Counted from the stretch's first letter, positions 15,931 to 24,569 are shown. The stretch is 64,000 nucleotides of DNA from Hymenobacter sediminicola (GCF_014250515.1 NZ_CP060202.1:3841001-3905000); one strand, 5' to 3'. The notes: generated by a model not told the origin, from the letters alone. Made by a program: numbers and translations.

Positions 15931-16507
15931 GACGGTATTGGCTTTTGAGCAAATGCCCTGGCACAATGTAGGCAACCAGCACGGCCGCCGCTACCAGCAG
16001 TAGCTTAGCATCCATATCGACGCGAAAGGCTACGGCCGCTAGCAGCCAGCAGGCCGCGCCACCCCAGATGAGGGGCCGGAACCGTAGGGCGCCGCCGGTG
16101 GCAAATGTGCCCAGGCCATAGAGCGCAATGATAAGCGGATAAGCAACCTGCCAGCCGTACGCGGTACCCACGCCAATCAGCATCAGCATCAGCACGCCAA
16201 AGCCACCCCACAGAAACGCCATAAAATCACCCTGTGCGGTGCGTGTCCGCTCGCGGCGGCCCCGGCGCATGCCGTGCACGAAAGCCACTACAGCGCCCAA
16301 GCTCATAAGCACGGGCCAGGCCACCCAAGGCTTGTCATAGCCGATTTGGCGCAGACCGAAGTGCGCGAGGGCCGCGACCAGTACCAGCCAGCCCCAGAGC
16401 AGCAGGTCAAAGGAATTGTCGCTGAGGTCCTGCTTGGCGGCCTGAATCATCTCCTGAATCAGGCGTAGGCTGTCGGGCGCTGACAGCGGTTTTTCGGAGG
16501 TTTCCAT
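15914..16507 (-). CDS. Polytopic membrane protein, unknown function
   Basis: 197 residues: a soluble N-terminal helix (PDSLRLIQEMIQAAKQDLSD) followed by about five transmembrane segments and a basic C-terminus. The N-terminal amphipathic stretch plus paired helices is typical of small Bacteroidota membrane proteins encoded with a winged-helix regulator. Middle gene of a three-gene operon: 12 bases after the upstream small membrane protein and overlapping the regulator. Confidence 0.8.
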   Translation of the reverse strand: METSEKPLSAPDSLRLIQEMIQAAKQDLSDNSFDLLLWGWLVLVAALAHFGLRQIGYDKPWVAWPVLMSLGAVVAFVHGMRRGRRERTRTAQGDFMAFLWGGFGVLMLMLIGVGTAYGWQVAYPLIIALYGLGTFATGGALRFRPLIWGGAACWLLAAVAFRVDMDAKLLLVAAAVLVAYIVPGHLLKSQYRRGRAV

Positions 16508-16519
16508 GAATAGAGGAAG

Positions 16520-16834
16520 TTAAAAAAGCTGAAAAAACGGATTGAAGCCGGCTGCGTGTGGCTGAACTTCTGGCTGCGGAGGCCGCCGGAGTGGTGCAGT
16601 TGGCTGCTGCCTGGCCACATGCCCGGCCTGGGGCGACCAGACCAGTAAGGCGGCTCCAAGCAGCAGTACGCCCAGCACTATACCGGCCGCTAGCTGCGCC
16701 TCCAGCAAACCCGCAGCACAGCCTACCAGCATTATAGCTGCAAGTGCAAGTACCCGACCGGATGCGGCGGCAACCCTATGTAGTATGCTGGCAGTGCCGG
16801 CTGGCAGGAACTTAGCGGTGGGCTGGGCTTCCAT
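16520..16834 (-). CDS. Small two-helix membrane protein
   Basis: 104 residues: two adjacent transmembrane helices (about 28-64), then a Pro/Gln-rich tail ending FNPFFQLF. No family recognised. First gene of the minus-strand operon with the 197-residue membrane protein and the winged-helix regulator; a promoter and dyads lie just upstream. Confidence 0.65.
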   Translation of the reverse strand: MEAQPTAKFLPAGTASILHRVAAASGRVLALAAIMLVGCAAGLLEAQLAAGIVLGVLLLGAALLVWSPQAGHVARQQPTAPLRRPPQPEVQPHAAGFNPFFQLF

Positions 16835-16873
16835 GGTAGTAGTTGAAGAAGATGAATAACTGATTCAACGTTG

Positions 16874-16904
16874 CAAACATAAACTAGTTTACATTATAAA
16901 CAAC
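16874..16904 (-). promoter_or_regulatory. Promoter with overlapping TAAAC/GTTTA operator
   Basis: TATGTTTG (complement of 16874-16881) is an exact TAnnTTTG -7 element, with GTTG (complement of 16901-16904) 19 bases upstream as -33. The palindrome TAAACTAGTTTA (16880-16891) and a further GTTTA-N5-TAAAC (16887-16901) fill the spacer, so a bound repressor would block the promoter. Confidence 0.6.
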
Positions 16905-16955
16905 ATTACAACACAAACTTTTATAAGGGTCCTACTTTAGCCGGCTCGTCGGGCA

Positions 16956-16986
16956 TTTTCGCCTTTCTGATTTTGCCTATCTTTGA
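16956..16986 (+). promoter_or_regulatory. Promoter for the nucleoside transporter
   Basis: TTTT (16956-16959), 19 bases, then TATCTTTG (16979-16986), a good match to the TTTG-N19-TAnnTTTG layout. It would give an mRNA leader of about 180 bases. Confidence 0.5.
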
Positions 16987-17172
16987 AGGCTTGGCTGCGC
17001 CTGTGGCCAAGCTGTTCTTTCCTCCACTCTTCCCACTTTCTTCTCGGGCAGATTGACCAGACTGGCCGGCCGTGCGCTGATTCCGGGGCACTGCTGCCCT
17101 GCTATCAGAAAGCCGTTGGTGCAGCTGAATCAATTTTCCTGAGAAGGGCTCCCACCTTCAAACTAAACCGGC

Positions 17173-18456
17173 ATGAGTACCAAGTTGCGTCTCATTATTC
17201 TGAGCTTTCTACAGTTTTTTATCTGGGGCTCGTGGCTGATAACCATTGGGGCGTACTGGTTTCAGACCAAGCAGTGGTCGGGCGCGCAGTTCGGCGCTAT
17301 TTTCTCCACCATGGGCATTGCTTCCATTTTCATGCCCTCGCTCATGGGCATTGTGGCCGACAAGTGGGTGAATGCCGAGAAGCTTTATGGTGTACTGCAT
17401 ATCCTGGGCGGTATAGTGCTTTGCACGATTCCTATGGTGACTGACCCGAGCATGTTCTTCTGGGTGATACTGCTGAACATGATTTTCTACATGCCCACAC
17501 TGGCCCTTAGCATTGCCGTATCGTACTCGGTACTTAAGCGTGAAGGCTTTGACGTGGTAAAGGACTACCCGCCCATCCGCGTGTGGGGCACCATTGGCTT
17601 CATTGCAGCCATGTGGACGGTCAGCCTGCTGGGCTTCGAGAAGTCGGCCAACCAGTTTTACATAGCGGCCAGCGCGGCTATTTTGCTGGGTTTGTATTCG
17701 TTTACGCTGCCCGCTTGCCCACCCCAATCCACCAATACGTCCAGCCAAAGCCTGATGGAAGTATTGGGCCTCAAGTCGTTTGCCATTCTGCGCGACATCA
17801 AGATGCTCACCTTCTTCCTGTTTGCCATGCTGCTCGGTGCCGCTCTGCAGCTCACCAACGCTTACGGCGACACTTTCCTGCATGATTTTGCCAACGTGCC
17901 GGCTTACCAGGACACGCTGGCTGTGAAGTATCCGGCCATCATCATGTCCATCTCGCAGGTTTCCGAGACGCTGTTTATTCTGGCTATTCCATTTTTCCTG
18001 CGTCGCTTCGGCATCAAGCAGGTGATGCTGTTCAGTATGATTGCCTGGGTACTGCGCTTCGGCCTACTCGCCTACGGTAACCCCGCCGACGGCCTGTGGA
18101 TGATTATCCTATCCTGCATCGTCTACGGCATGGCGTTCGACTTCTTCAACATCTCCGGCTCCTTGTTCGTGGAAACACAAACGGCACCTTCTATCCGCGC
18201 CAGCGCACAGGGTCTGTTCATGATGATGACCAATGGATTCGGCGCGGTGCTCGGAAGCTTGGTAAGCGGTGTGGTTATCGAGCAGTACTTCACGAACGCC
18301 GACCAGAGCAAGAACTGGCAGGGTATCTGGCTGTCATTTGCTGGTTATGCGCTAGCCATTGCGGTGCTGTTCGTTATTCTGTTCAAGCACAAGCATACCA
18401 CCCAGGAGGTACACGAAGCTCCCGACGAATCGCTGCTAACGGTTGAACAGGCATAA
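17173..18456 (+). CDS. Nucleoside:H+ symporter, MFS family (NupG-like)
   Basis: 427 residues with 12 predicted transmembrane helices of the Nuc_H_symport family, driving nucleoside uptake with the proton gradient. Recognisable features: LSFLQFFIWGSWLITIGAYW at the N-terminus, the GIVADKW loop between helices 2 and 3, and VETQTAPSIRASAQGLFMMM in the C-terminal half. Monocistronic with its own promoter and a hairpin after the stop. Substrate assignment (nucleosides) is by family only. Confidence 0.92.
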   Translation: MSTKLRLIILSFLQFFIWGSWLITIGAYWFQTKQWSGAQFGAIFSTMGIASIFMPSLMGIVADKWVNAEKLYGVLHILGGIVLCTIPMVTDPSMFFWVILLNMIFYMPTLALSIAVSYSVLKREGFDVVKDYPPIRVWGTIGFIAAMWTVSLLGFEKSANQFYIAASAAILLGLYSFTLPACPPQSTNTSSQSLMEVLGLKSFAILRDIKMLTFFLFAMLLGAALQLTNAYGDTFLHDFANVPAYQDTLAVKYPAIIMSISQVSETLFILAIPFFLRRFGIKQVMLFSMIAWVLRFGLLAYGNPADGLWMIILSCIVYGMAFDFFNISGSLFVETQTAPSIRASAQGLFMMMTNGFGAVLGSLVSGVVIEQYFTNADQSKNWQGIWLSFAGYALAIAVLFVILFKHKHTTQEVHEAPDESLLTVEQA

Positions 18457-18715
18457 GCCTGATACGGGCTGTATCATTATCTGCGCCGTCGTTCCTGCAA
18501 AGTATGTAGGGTCGGCGGCGCAGCTGTTTTCCTACCGTTCCACTGTAATCTCTATAGGTTGCCTGGTTTAGCTCATGCCACCCGCATGCGTATTACCGAC
18601 GCTATCTAAGGCTCTTGGTGATAATTAGAAACCTCTACTAGCGGCATGTATCTTCCGCACGTCAAGTCTAGGCAGCATAAAAAAAGTTTATAATAAGTCT
18701 GTTTCTAGCAAACGA
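18457..18715. other. Non-coding stretch after the transporter
   Basis: Part of a 337-base gap between convergent genes; apart from the two terminators at its ends I see nothing in it. Confidence 0.5.
18481..18530 (+). terminator. Terminator after the transporter gene
   Basis: CTGCGCCG and CGGCGCAG form a stem around a long loop, then CTGTTTTCC. The T-run is short. Confidence 0.5.
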
Positions 18716-18750
18716 AAAATCCCGCTCTGCAAGCTGCAAAGCGGGATTTT
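18716..18750 (-). terminator. Terminator after ndk
   Basis: AAAATCCCGCT and AGCGGGATTTT form an 11-bp stem around a 13-base loop, with T-runs on both strands, 44 bases after the ndk stop. Confidence 0.85.
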
Positions 18751-18793
18751 ACATGTTGAGACAATCTTAGCAGCAAGTTGCTGCCCAACTGAC

Positions 18794-19213
18794 TTAGAAC
18801 TGCTCGTCAGCGCCGAAGAAGAAGTTGCCTTCGATCTGAGCGTTTTCGTCGGAGTCAGAACCGTGCACGGCGTTGGCTTCGATGCTCTTGGCATATTTCT
18901 TCCGGATGGTGCCCTCAGCGGCCTGAGCCGGGTTGGTAGCGCCAATCAGGGTGCGGAAGTCAGCCACTGCGTTGTCCTTCTCCAGGATAGCCGCCACGAT
19001 GGGGCCCGAAGACATGTATTTCACCAGGTCGCCGTAGAAGGGACGCTCGGCGTGCACTTCGTAGAATTTGCCGGCGCGCTCAGCCGTCAGGCGTACTTTT
19101 TTCAGCGAAACGATACGGAAGCCACCTTCCTCAATCATGCTCAGGATGCCACCGATGTGGTTTTCCTGGGTGGCGTCGGGCTTAATCATGGTGAACGTGC
19201 GGTTCGTAGCCAT
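18794..19213 (-). CDS. ndk: Nucleoside diphosphate kinase
   Basis: 139 residues from the ATG at 19213 ([14 protein letters not shown]). It transfers the gamma-phosphate of ATP to nucleoside diphosphates through phospho-His117 in NAVHGSDS. The length is normal for bacterial Ndk. A longer in-frame extension to 19360 has no Ndk features and contains the promoter. Divergent from the DHH phosphoesterase. Confidence 0.97.
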   Translation of the reverse strand: MATNRTFTMIKPDATQENHIGGILSMIEEGGFRIVSLKKVRLTAERAGKFYEVHAERPFYGDLVKYMSSGPIVAAILEKDNAVADFRTLIGATNPAQAAEGTIRKKYAKSIEANAVHGSDSDENAQIEGNFFFGADEQF

Positions 19214-19275
19214 TGTACTAGGTATGGTTAGGGGTTGAAATGAAGAGTTGATGCACCGATGTGCGTTTGCGGGCG

Positions 19276-19309
19276 CAAAAGTAGCCGGATTATTTGGGGT
19301 CCGCGCAAA
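19276..19309 (-). promoter_or_regulatory. ndk promoter (TTTG-N22-TACTTTTG)
   Basis: On the minus strand TACTTTTG (complement of 19276-19283) is an exact -7 match, with TTTG (complement of 19306-19309) 22 bases upstream. About 60 bases before the ndk ATG. Confidence 0.5.
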
Positions 19310-19493
19310 AGGCTTAGCGGAAACGCTGACAAACTGCTGCCGGCCGCTACTACCCGCCACCTCATTTCTGACATTCCAGCCAATCTCCGCACTAAAGCGA
19401 AACCCGTTTTGTTGGAACCCAGAATATTTACGACTTTTGCCGCCTTTGTACGCGGCCTAAACCACCGAAATTCAGTCACCTACCCCGTAGGAA

Positions 19494-20537
19494 ATGTCCA
19501 CAATATCTGAGTTGCAGGAGTTGCTGTCGCAGCCCCGGCAGGTTTTCATCACCACCCACCACAAACCCGACGCCGATGCCCTGGGCTCGTCGCTGGGCCT
19601 GGCGGGCTACCTTCGCAAGAAGGGACATTCCGTGACGGTTGTTACGCCTTCCGACTACCCTGATTTCCTGGCCTGGATGCCCGGCAACGAGGAAGTGGTG
19701 GTGTATGAGCGACGCGAGAACGATGCCCAGGTGCGCGATATTATTAATTCGGCCGAGGTGCTGTTCTGTCTGGATTTTTCCTGCCTGAACCGCATCAACG
19801 AAATGGGCGAATACATCCGGCACGCCACCGGCACCAAAGTCCTCATCGACCACCACCAGGAGCCAGAAGCCTTTGCCGACCTCGACTATTCCAACTCCAA
19901 GGCGGCCGCTACGGCCGAGCTGGTGTTTGAGGTAATCCGGGACCTGGGCGACCAGAGCCTGATTGACCGCGGTATTGGGGAGTGTCTGTATGCCGGCATC
20001 ATGACCGATACAGGCTCGTTCCGGCACCCTAGCACTTCGCGCAACGTGCACCTCATCATTGCCGAGCTGCTCAATGCCGGCATCAACCTGAGCGACGTGC
20101 ACCGCCGCATCTACGACTCGCACTCCGAAATGCGCCTGCGTTTCCTGGGTTTCGTGCTGAAGGACAAGCTGACGGTGCTGCGCGAATACAACACCGCCTA
20201 CATTGCCATTACGCAGGAAGAGCTGCGCCAGTACGACTCCAAAACCGGTGATACCGAAGGGCTTGTAAACTTTGCGCTCAGCATCGAGGGCATTGTGTTT
20301 GCGGCCGTGCTCATCGACCGGGGACAGGCCATCAAGATTTCCTTCCGCTCGGTCGGCGACTTCTCGGTGAGCAGCTTCTCGCGCGACCATTTCCAGGGGG
20401 GCGGCCACCACAACGCGGCCGGCGGCATCAGCTACGACAAGCTGGAGCCCACCGTGCAACGTTTCCTGGGTTTGCTGCCTCAATACCAAAGCCAACTGGT
20501 GACGGCCCCGCTGGCAGTTGCGCCGCCTTCGGCGTAA
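19494..20537 (+). CDS. DHH family phosphoesterase, NrnA-like
   Basis: 347 residues of the DHH/DHHA1 type, cytoplasmic. Members act as nano-RNases, pAp phosphatases or cyclic-dinucleotide phosphodiesterases using Mn. Motifs: THHKPDADALGSSLGLAGYL near residues 21-40, LFCLDFSC, IDHHQEPE (the DHH motif), and GGGHHNAAGG of DHHA1 near residue 305. The substrate cannot be chosen from sequence. It sits between ndk and an FKBP lipoprotein array, an order I recall from gliding Bacteroidota near gldI. Confidence 0.93.
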   Translation: MSTISELQELLSQPRQVFITTHHKPDADALGSSLGLAGYLRKKGHSVTVVTPSDYPDFLAWMPGNEEVVVYERRENDAQVRDIINSAEVLFCLDFSCLNRINEMGEYIRHATGTKVLIDHHQEPEAFADLDYSNSKAAATAELVFEVIRDLGDQSLIDRGIGECLYAGIMTDTGSFRHPSTSRNVHLIIAELLNAGINLSDVHRRIYDSHSEMRLRFLGFVLKDKLTVLREYNTAYIAITQEELRQYDSKTGDTEGLVNFALSIEGIVFAAVLIDRGQAIKISFRSVGDFSVSSFSRDHFQGGGHHNAAGGISYDKLEPTVQRFLGLLPQYQSQLVTAPLAVAPPSA

Positions 20538-20576
20538 CTTGCCCGAAATTTTCTTTTTTCACCCCTTCTCTGCTTC

Positions 20577-21530
20577 ATGCATTTGCATCGCAACATTCTG
20601 AGCCTGGCCCTGGCGGCCGGCGTACTGGGCCTGGCCTCCTGCAACAAAGGCGGCGACTTCGCGAAGACGAAAACCGGCATCGAATACAAAATCTACAAAA
20701 ACGACGGCGGTACCAAATATTCGCCGCGTGACGTAAGCGCCGATGGCGACGCGACTTACAAGGACCGTCTGGGCAAAATCATGGCGCTGGACGTGGAGTA
20801 TCGCACGGCCAAAGACTCAGTGCTGTTTAACTCGCGCAAGCAGCAGGGTATTCCGATGCGCATTGAGCTGCAGGAGTTGAAAGTGAAAGGTGGCCTGGAA
20901 GAAGCTCTTTCGCTGCTCCAGCCCGGCGACTCAGGCGTGTTCCGTTTCAACGTGGATACCATTTTCGCCAAGTCGTTTAAGCAGCCGGTGCCGCCCTTCA
21001 TGAAGAAAGCTGGCAACACCATGACCATGTTCGTGAAGGCGCAGAAGCTGCAGACCCGCGAAGAGGCCATGGCCGACCAGCAGAAAATGATGATGGAGCA
21101 GCAGCAGAAAATGGCGGCCCATGCGGAAGATCAGCTGAAGAAAGATGACGTGATTCTGCAGGAGTACGTGAAGAAAAACAACCTGACCATGCAGAAAGAC
21201 GCTTCTGGCGTGTATTACATGGTGACCAAGCCCGGCACCGGCCCCAAGCCGAAAGCCGGCCAGACGGTTTCGGTGCTCTACAAAGGCTCGTTGCTGGATG
21301 GCAAAGTGTTCGACTCGTCGGAGAAAATGGGCAATAAGCCAATTGACTTTCCGATTGGCGTAGGCCAGGTGATTCCGGGCTGGGACAAAGCCATTCCGCT
21401 GCTGGCTAAAGGCAGCAAGGCTACGCTGCTGATTCCGTCGTCGCTGGCCTATGGGCAGCGTGGCGCTGGTGCCGACATTCCTGCCGATGCGCCCCTGCGC
21501 TTCGACGTGGAGTTGGTGGACGTGAAGTAG
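20577..21530 (+). CDS. FKBP-type peptidyl-prolyl isomerase lipoprotein, two-domain (1 of 4)
   Basis: 317 residues. A lipobox LASC at about residues 18-21 marks a lipoprotein. Residues about 30-165 form a domain that looks like a degenerate FKBP fold (VEYRTAKDSVLFNSR, LLQPGDSGVFRFNVD). A charged Gln/Met-rich helix (about 170-205) links it to a typical C-terminal FKBP domain (VSVLYKGSLLDGKVFDSSE, VIPGWDKAIPLLAKG, IPSSLAYGQRGAG). It probably folds proteins in the periplasm. GldI of gliding bacteria is a related lipoprotein, so a GldI-like role is possible. Closely similar in layout to the fourth gene of this array. Confidence 0.9.
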   Translation: MHLHRNILSLALAAGVLGLASCNKGGDFAKTKTGIEYKIYKNDGGTKYSPRDVSADGDATYKDRLGKIMALDVEYRTAKDSVLFNSRKQQGIPMRIELQELKVKGGLEEALSLLQPGDSGVFRFNVDTIFAKSFKQPVPPFMKKAGNTMTMFVKAQKLQTREEAMADQQKMMMEQQQKMAAHAEDQLKKDDVILQEYVKKNNLTMQKDASGVYYMVTKPGTGPKPKAGQTVSVLYKGSLLDGKVFDSSEKMGNKPIDFPIGVGQVIPGWDKAIPLLAKGSKATLLIPSSLAYGQRGAGADIPADAPLRFDVELVDVK

Positions 21531-21539
21531 AAACAATAG

Positions 21540-21567
21540 CCGCGGCCGGTTTCGGCCGCGGTTTTTT
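21540..21567 (+). terminator. Terminator between FKBP genes 1 and 2
   Basis: Perfect 9-bp stem CCGCGGCCG / CGGCCGCGG with loop GTTT and six T residues, 9 bases after the stop of FKBP gene 1. Confidence 0.92.
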
Positions 21568-21589
21568 ACCCTTTTAGTTGCTTACGCTT

Positions 21590-22165
21590 ATGAAAACCGG
21601 ATTCAAACGCTCGGCATTGGTGCGTGTGGCGGTGGCTCTGCTAGCCGTTGCGGCCCCGGCCCTCTCAGGCTGCGGCAAAACCGATTATGCCAAGCAGCAG
21701 GAACAGCATCAGAATGAATACAAAGTCATTGATGATGGCCTGATCCAGGCGTACCTGACGCGCCACAACATCACGGCGTCGGGGTACACGCGCACTGAGT
21801 CGGGACTGTACCTGGTAAAAATCAGCGACGGGCCGGCTGCTGGAGAGAATATCAAAGGCGGGCAGCAGGCTGACGTGAAATACGTGGGCCGCTACCTGCG
21901 CGACCCGGCTACCAGCAACAATTACAACGAAACTATCATCTTCGACAACTCGACCGACCGGCGCGTGCCTTGCGGCTGCCTGAGCGTAACGGTAGGTGCC
22001 AGCCAAGTAATTAAGGGCTGGGATGAGGCGTTGCTACTCATGAAGAAAGGTGACCGGAAACTGCTGCTGATTCCGTCGTATCTGGCGTATGGCCCAACGG
22101 GCAGCGGCACAATTCCTCCCGACGAGCCACTGGCCTTCGATATGGAAGTGCTGGACGTACGGTAA
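21590..22165 (+). CDS. FKBP-type peptidyl-prolyl isomerase lipoprotein (2 of 4)
   Basis: 191 residues from the ATG at 21590. The lipobox LSGC ends the signal peptide. A short helical region is followed by one FKBP domain with an insertion (RDPATSNNYNETIIFDNSTD) and an unusual Cys-Gly-Cys in RRVPCGCLSV, then VIKGWDEALLLMKKGDRKLL and IPSYLAYGPTGSG. Starts 22 bases after a terminator, so it probably has its own promoter or relies on read-through. Confidence 0.88.
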   Translation: MKTGFKRSALVRVAVALLAVAAPALSGCGKTDYAKQQEQHQNEYKVIDDGLIQAYLTRHNITASGYTRTESGLYLVKISDGPAAGENIKGGQQADVKYVGRYLRDPATSNNYNETIIFDNSTDRRVPCGCLSVTVGASQVIKGWDEALLLMKKGDRKLLLIPSYLAYGPTGSGTIPPDEPLAFDMEVLDVR

Positions 22166-22180
22166 GCTAATCGATACACG

Positions 22181-22651
22181 ATGCAGACAATTCGGTGCGT
22201 ATTGTTGCTGAGTTGCTGGCTGCTTTCGGCGGTAGCGTGGGCCCAGACGGTCCCGGCTACCGCCGATTCGCTTTCCAGCCCTCCTGCCAACAGTCTTTCT
22301 ACTCCTAGTGGCATCCGCTATGTGGTGCTGCGGCCCGGCACTGGCCCGCAAGCCGTAGCCGGCAGCCGGGCGGCCGTATACTACCGGGGCTTCCTGCCCA
22401 ACGGTAAGCTCTTCGACCAGACGCTGTTTCCAAACAAGCCGCTACGCGTGCGGGCGGGCCGCGGCGACGTCATCAAAGGCTGGGACGAGCTACTACTGCT
22501 GCTGCCCGTCGGGAGCCGCGTACAGGCCTGGATTCCGGCCCGGTTGGCGTATGGTGCCAAGGGCGTCCGCAGTCCTGCCGACGAGGACCGCTACCTCATT
22601 CCGCCAGACACCGACCTGCGCTTCGAGATGGAAATCATGCCGTTGAAATAG
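22181..22651 (+). CDS. FKBP-type peptidyl-prolyl isomerase, exported (3 of 4)
   Basis: 156 residues. The N-terminus is a signal peptide ending AWAQ without an obvious lipobox. A Ser/Pro-rich linker leads to a single FKBP domain (GIRYVVLRPGTGPQAVAGSR, VYYRGFLPNGKLFDQ, VIKGWDELLLLLPVG, IPARLAYGAKGVRS). Only 15 bases separate it from the stop of FKBP gene 2, so the two are likely co-transcribed. Confidence 0.88.
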   Translation: MQTIRCVLLLSCWLLSAVAWAQTVPATADSLSSPPANSLSTPSGIRYVVLRPGTGPQAVAGSRAAVYYRGFLPNGKLFDQTLFPNKPLRVRAGRGDVIKGWDELLLLLPVGSRVQAWIPARLAYGAKGVRSPADEDRYLIPPDTDLRFEMEIMPLK

Positions 22652-22697
22652 CAGGTTGCTCTTATTCTTCGTCCGGTATCCTACCGGCAGCCCCTCC

Positions 22698-22705
22698 TAC
22701 CTTCG
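22698..22705 (+). promoter_or_regulatory. -7 element TACCTTCG upstream of FKBP gene 4
   Basis: Same octamer as upstream of aspS, purH and fdx, 16 bases before the ATG at 22722. No -33 at the expected distance. Confidence 0.4.
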
Positions 22706-22721
22706 TTCTTTATCGTTTGCT

Positions 22722-23684
22722 ATGCGCCGCCTGTTGCTTCCTTTGCCGCTGTTGTTTTTCGGGTTCCTGGGTTTTGGCTTCCAGCCCTTTCAGGGAGAAC
22801 CAAAACCCTTCAGCAAGACACCTTCCGGTATCGAGTACCGTATCTACCGGAAGGTGAACGGGCGCTACACGCTCCGTACTGATGTGCAACCAGCCGGTGA
22901 TGCAACGTATGCCAGCCGGGTTGGCAAGGTTCTGTCGGCCCATCTGCAATACCGCACCGGCAAGGATTCAACCGTGTTTAACTCGCGGCGCCAGCTTCGG
23001 GTGCCCGTGCAGATACCGTTGGCGGAGCTGAAGGTAAAAGGAGGCGTGGAAGAGGCCATAGCGCTGCTGCAAGCCGGCGACTCGGCTATTTTCCGGTTTC
23101 AGGCCGACTCCGTTTTCGCGAAGTCGTTTCGGCAGCCAGTACCGCCACCCGTGCGGCAAGGCGGCAACGTGCTGCAGCTCCTGGTGAAGGCTAATCAGGT
23201 TATGACACCCGACGAAGCGCGCACCGAGCAGCAGCGCATGGTGGAGCTGGCCCAGCAGAAAGAAGCCGCCGAAGCGGCCCAGCGCCTGCCCAAGGATATT
23301 GCCGCCATTCAGGCGTATGCCACCCGCAACAAACTGCCAGCACTGCAGAAAGCGCCCGGCGGCACCCACTACGTCATCACGAAGCGCGGCACCGGGCCCG
23401 TGCCGGCACCCGGCCAGACGGTATCGGTACTATACAAAGGGGCGTTGCTGAACGGCAAGGTCTTCGACTCATCGGGGAAATCTGGTGGCCGGCCGATTGA
23501 CGTGCCGATTGGCCGGGGCATGGTGATTCAGGGTTGGGACCAGGCTATTCCGCTTTTGCCCAAGGGCAGCACCGCCATTCTGCTCATTCCTTCCGGGCAG
23601 GCCTATGGTACCCGCGGCGCCGGCCCCGATATTCCTGCCAATTCTATCCTTCGCTTCGACGTGGAGTTGGTGGACGTGAAGTAG
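22722..23684 (+). CDS. FKBP-type peptidyl-prolyl isomerase, two-domain (4 of 4)
   Basis: 320 residues from the ATG at 22722, which begins a hydrophobic signal sequence (RRLLLPLPLLFFGFLGFGF). No lipobox is seen, unlike the first FKBP gene. Otherwise the layout is the same: a degenerate N-terminal FKBP-like domain (LQYRTGKDSTVFNSRR, LLQAGDSAIFRFQAD, FAKSFRQPVPP), a helical linker, and a canonical C-terminal domain (VSVLYKGALLNGKVFDSSGK, VIQGWDQAIPLLPKG, YGTRGAGPDIP). A duplicate of gene 1 that diverged in its membrane anchor. Confidence 0.9.
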   Translation: MRRLLLPLPLLFFGFLGFGFQPFQGEPKPFSKTPSGIEYRIYRKVNGRYTLRTDVQPAGDATYASRVGKVLSAHLQYRTGKDSTVFNSRRQLRVPVQIPLAELKVKGGVEEAIALLQAGDSAIFRFQADSVFAKSFRQPVPPPVRQGGNVLQLLVKANQVMTPDEARTEQQRMVELAQQKEAAEAAQRLPKDIAAIQAYATRNKLPALQKAPGGTHYVITKRGTGPVPAPGQTVSVLYKGALLNGKVFDSSGKSGGRPIDVPIGRGMVIQGWDQAIPLLPKGSTAILLIPSGQAYGTRGAGPDIPANSILRFDVELVDVK

Positions 23685-23744
23685 CAGTGGGGGCCAGCAT
23701 GTGCCTTAAAAACTATTTCGTTACGCTCATCGCGCATCTACCCA

Positions 23745-23789
23745 AAAGCCCTTCAGCGCCAGTTTAACAGACTGACGTCAAAGGGCTTT
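23745..23789. terminator. Shared terminator, FKBP array / recO
   Basis: AAAGCCCTT (23745-23753) pairs with AAGGGCTTT (23781-23789) between convergent genes. Confidence 0.6.
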
Positions 23790-23852
23790 ATACTTTAGGA
23801 CACTATCTGAAACTGGCGGCCATACTGCGTTTCACTTGAAATACACAGGAAG

Positions 23853-24569
23853 CTACTCAGCCAGCACTTCTGACAAAATAGACAGAGAGCGGACTTCGCC
23901 CAGCCGTTCCACGTGCAGCTGGTAGTATCGGATAAGCACCGCCAGCAGCTCGCGCCGTATACGGCCATTAGGCACTGTGGCGTGCGCCGGGTCGCGGAGA
24001 AGTTCATCAAAATACTGCTCAAACTCCTGCAGGCGCAGCACAGCCGGGCCACTGCCCTGCGCGGTAGGCGCGGTAGCAGCAAAAGCCACCTGCGTTGTAA
24101 TTTCCTCGCCGCTTTCCACGCCGAAACCCAGGTAGCGGGCCAAACCCAGCAGAAATGTCAGCGCGAAGTTCTCGTGGCCGCTGGTCTGCTGGTCGAAGGT
24201 CAGCAGGCTATCATGCAGAAACTGGAATAGCGGCTCGTTTTCCTCTTCTTCCAGCAGCGCGTGGCCCAGAATTTCGGATAGCACCAATGCCACACTGCTT
24301 TTCTGCACATCGTACGGCAGGCTGCTGTACGGCTCGGCGCAGCGGAACTCCGAGAGACGGGTGAGGCCGCCAGTGCGTGAGGTGTAGGCCACCAGCTCCA
24401 GCAGCGTGAGCGGCTGAAACAGCGCAATCCGGCCCGGGGGCTTGGCTTTGCGCACGCCATTCACTACGTAGCTCTGCACACCCAGCCGCTCGGTGTATAC
24501 CCGCGCAATGATGCTGGTTTCCCGGTATCGGATATAGCTCAGAACAATACCGCGGGTTTTGATTAACAT
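23853..24569 (-). CDS. recO: DNA repair protein RecO
   Basis: 238 residues, usual length. RecO loads RecA on SSB-coated DNA in the RecFOR pathway. N-terminal OB fold: KTRGIVLSYIRYRETSIIAR and VYTERLGVQSYVVNGVRKAK. The rest is the helical RecO_C domain; the zinc cysteines of some homologues are absent, as is usual in Bacteroidota. Lies directly downstream of porZ in the same direction. Confidence 0.92.
   Translation of the reverse strand: MLIKTRGIVLSYIRYRETSIIARVYTERLGVQSYVVNGVRKAKPPGRIALFQPLTLLELVAYTSRTGGLTRLSEFRCAEPYSSLPYDVQKSSVALVLSEILGHALLEEEENEPLFQFLHDSLLTFDQQTSGHENFALTFLLGLARYLGFGVESGEEITTQVAFAATAPTAQGSGPAVLRLQEFEQYFDELLRDPAHATVPNGRIRRELLAVLIRYYQLHVERLGEVRSLSILSEVLAE

Noticed and set aside
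19476..20495. 339-codon minus-strand frame fully overlapping the DHH phosphoesterase
   Set aside because: Rich in His/Val/Gln with no known family, while the plus-strand frame carries all DHH/DHHA1 motifs.
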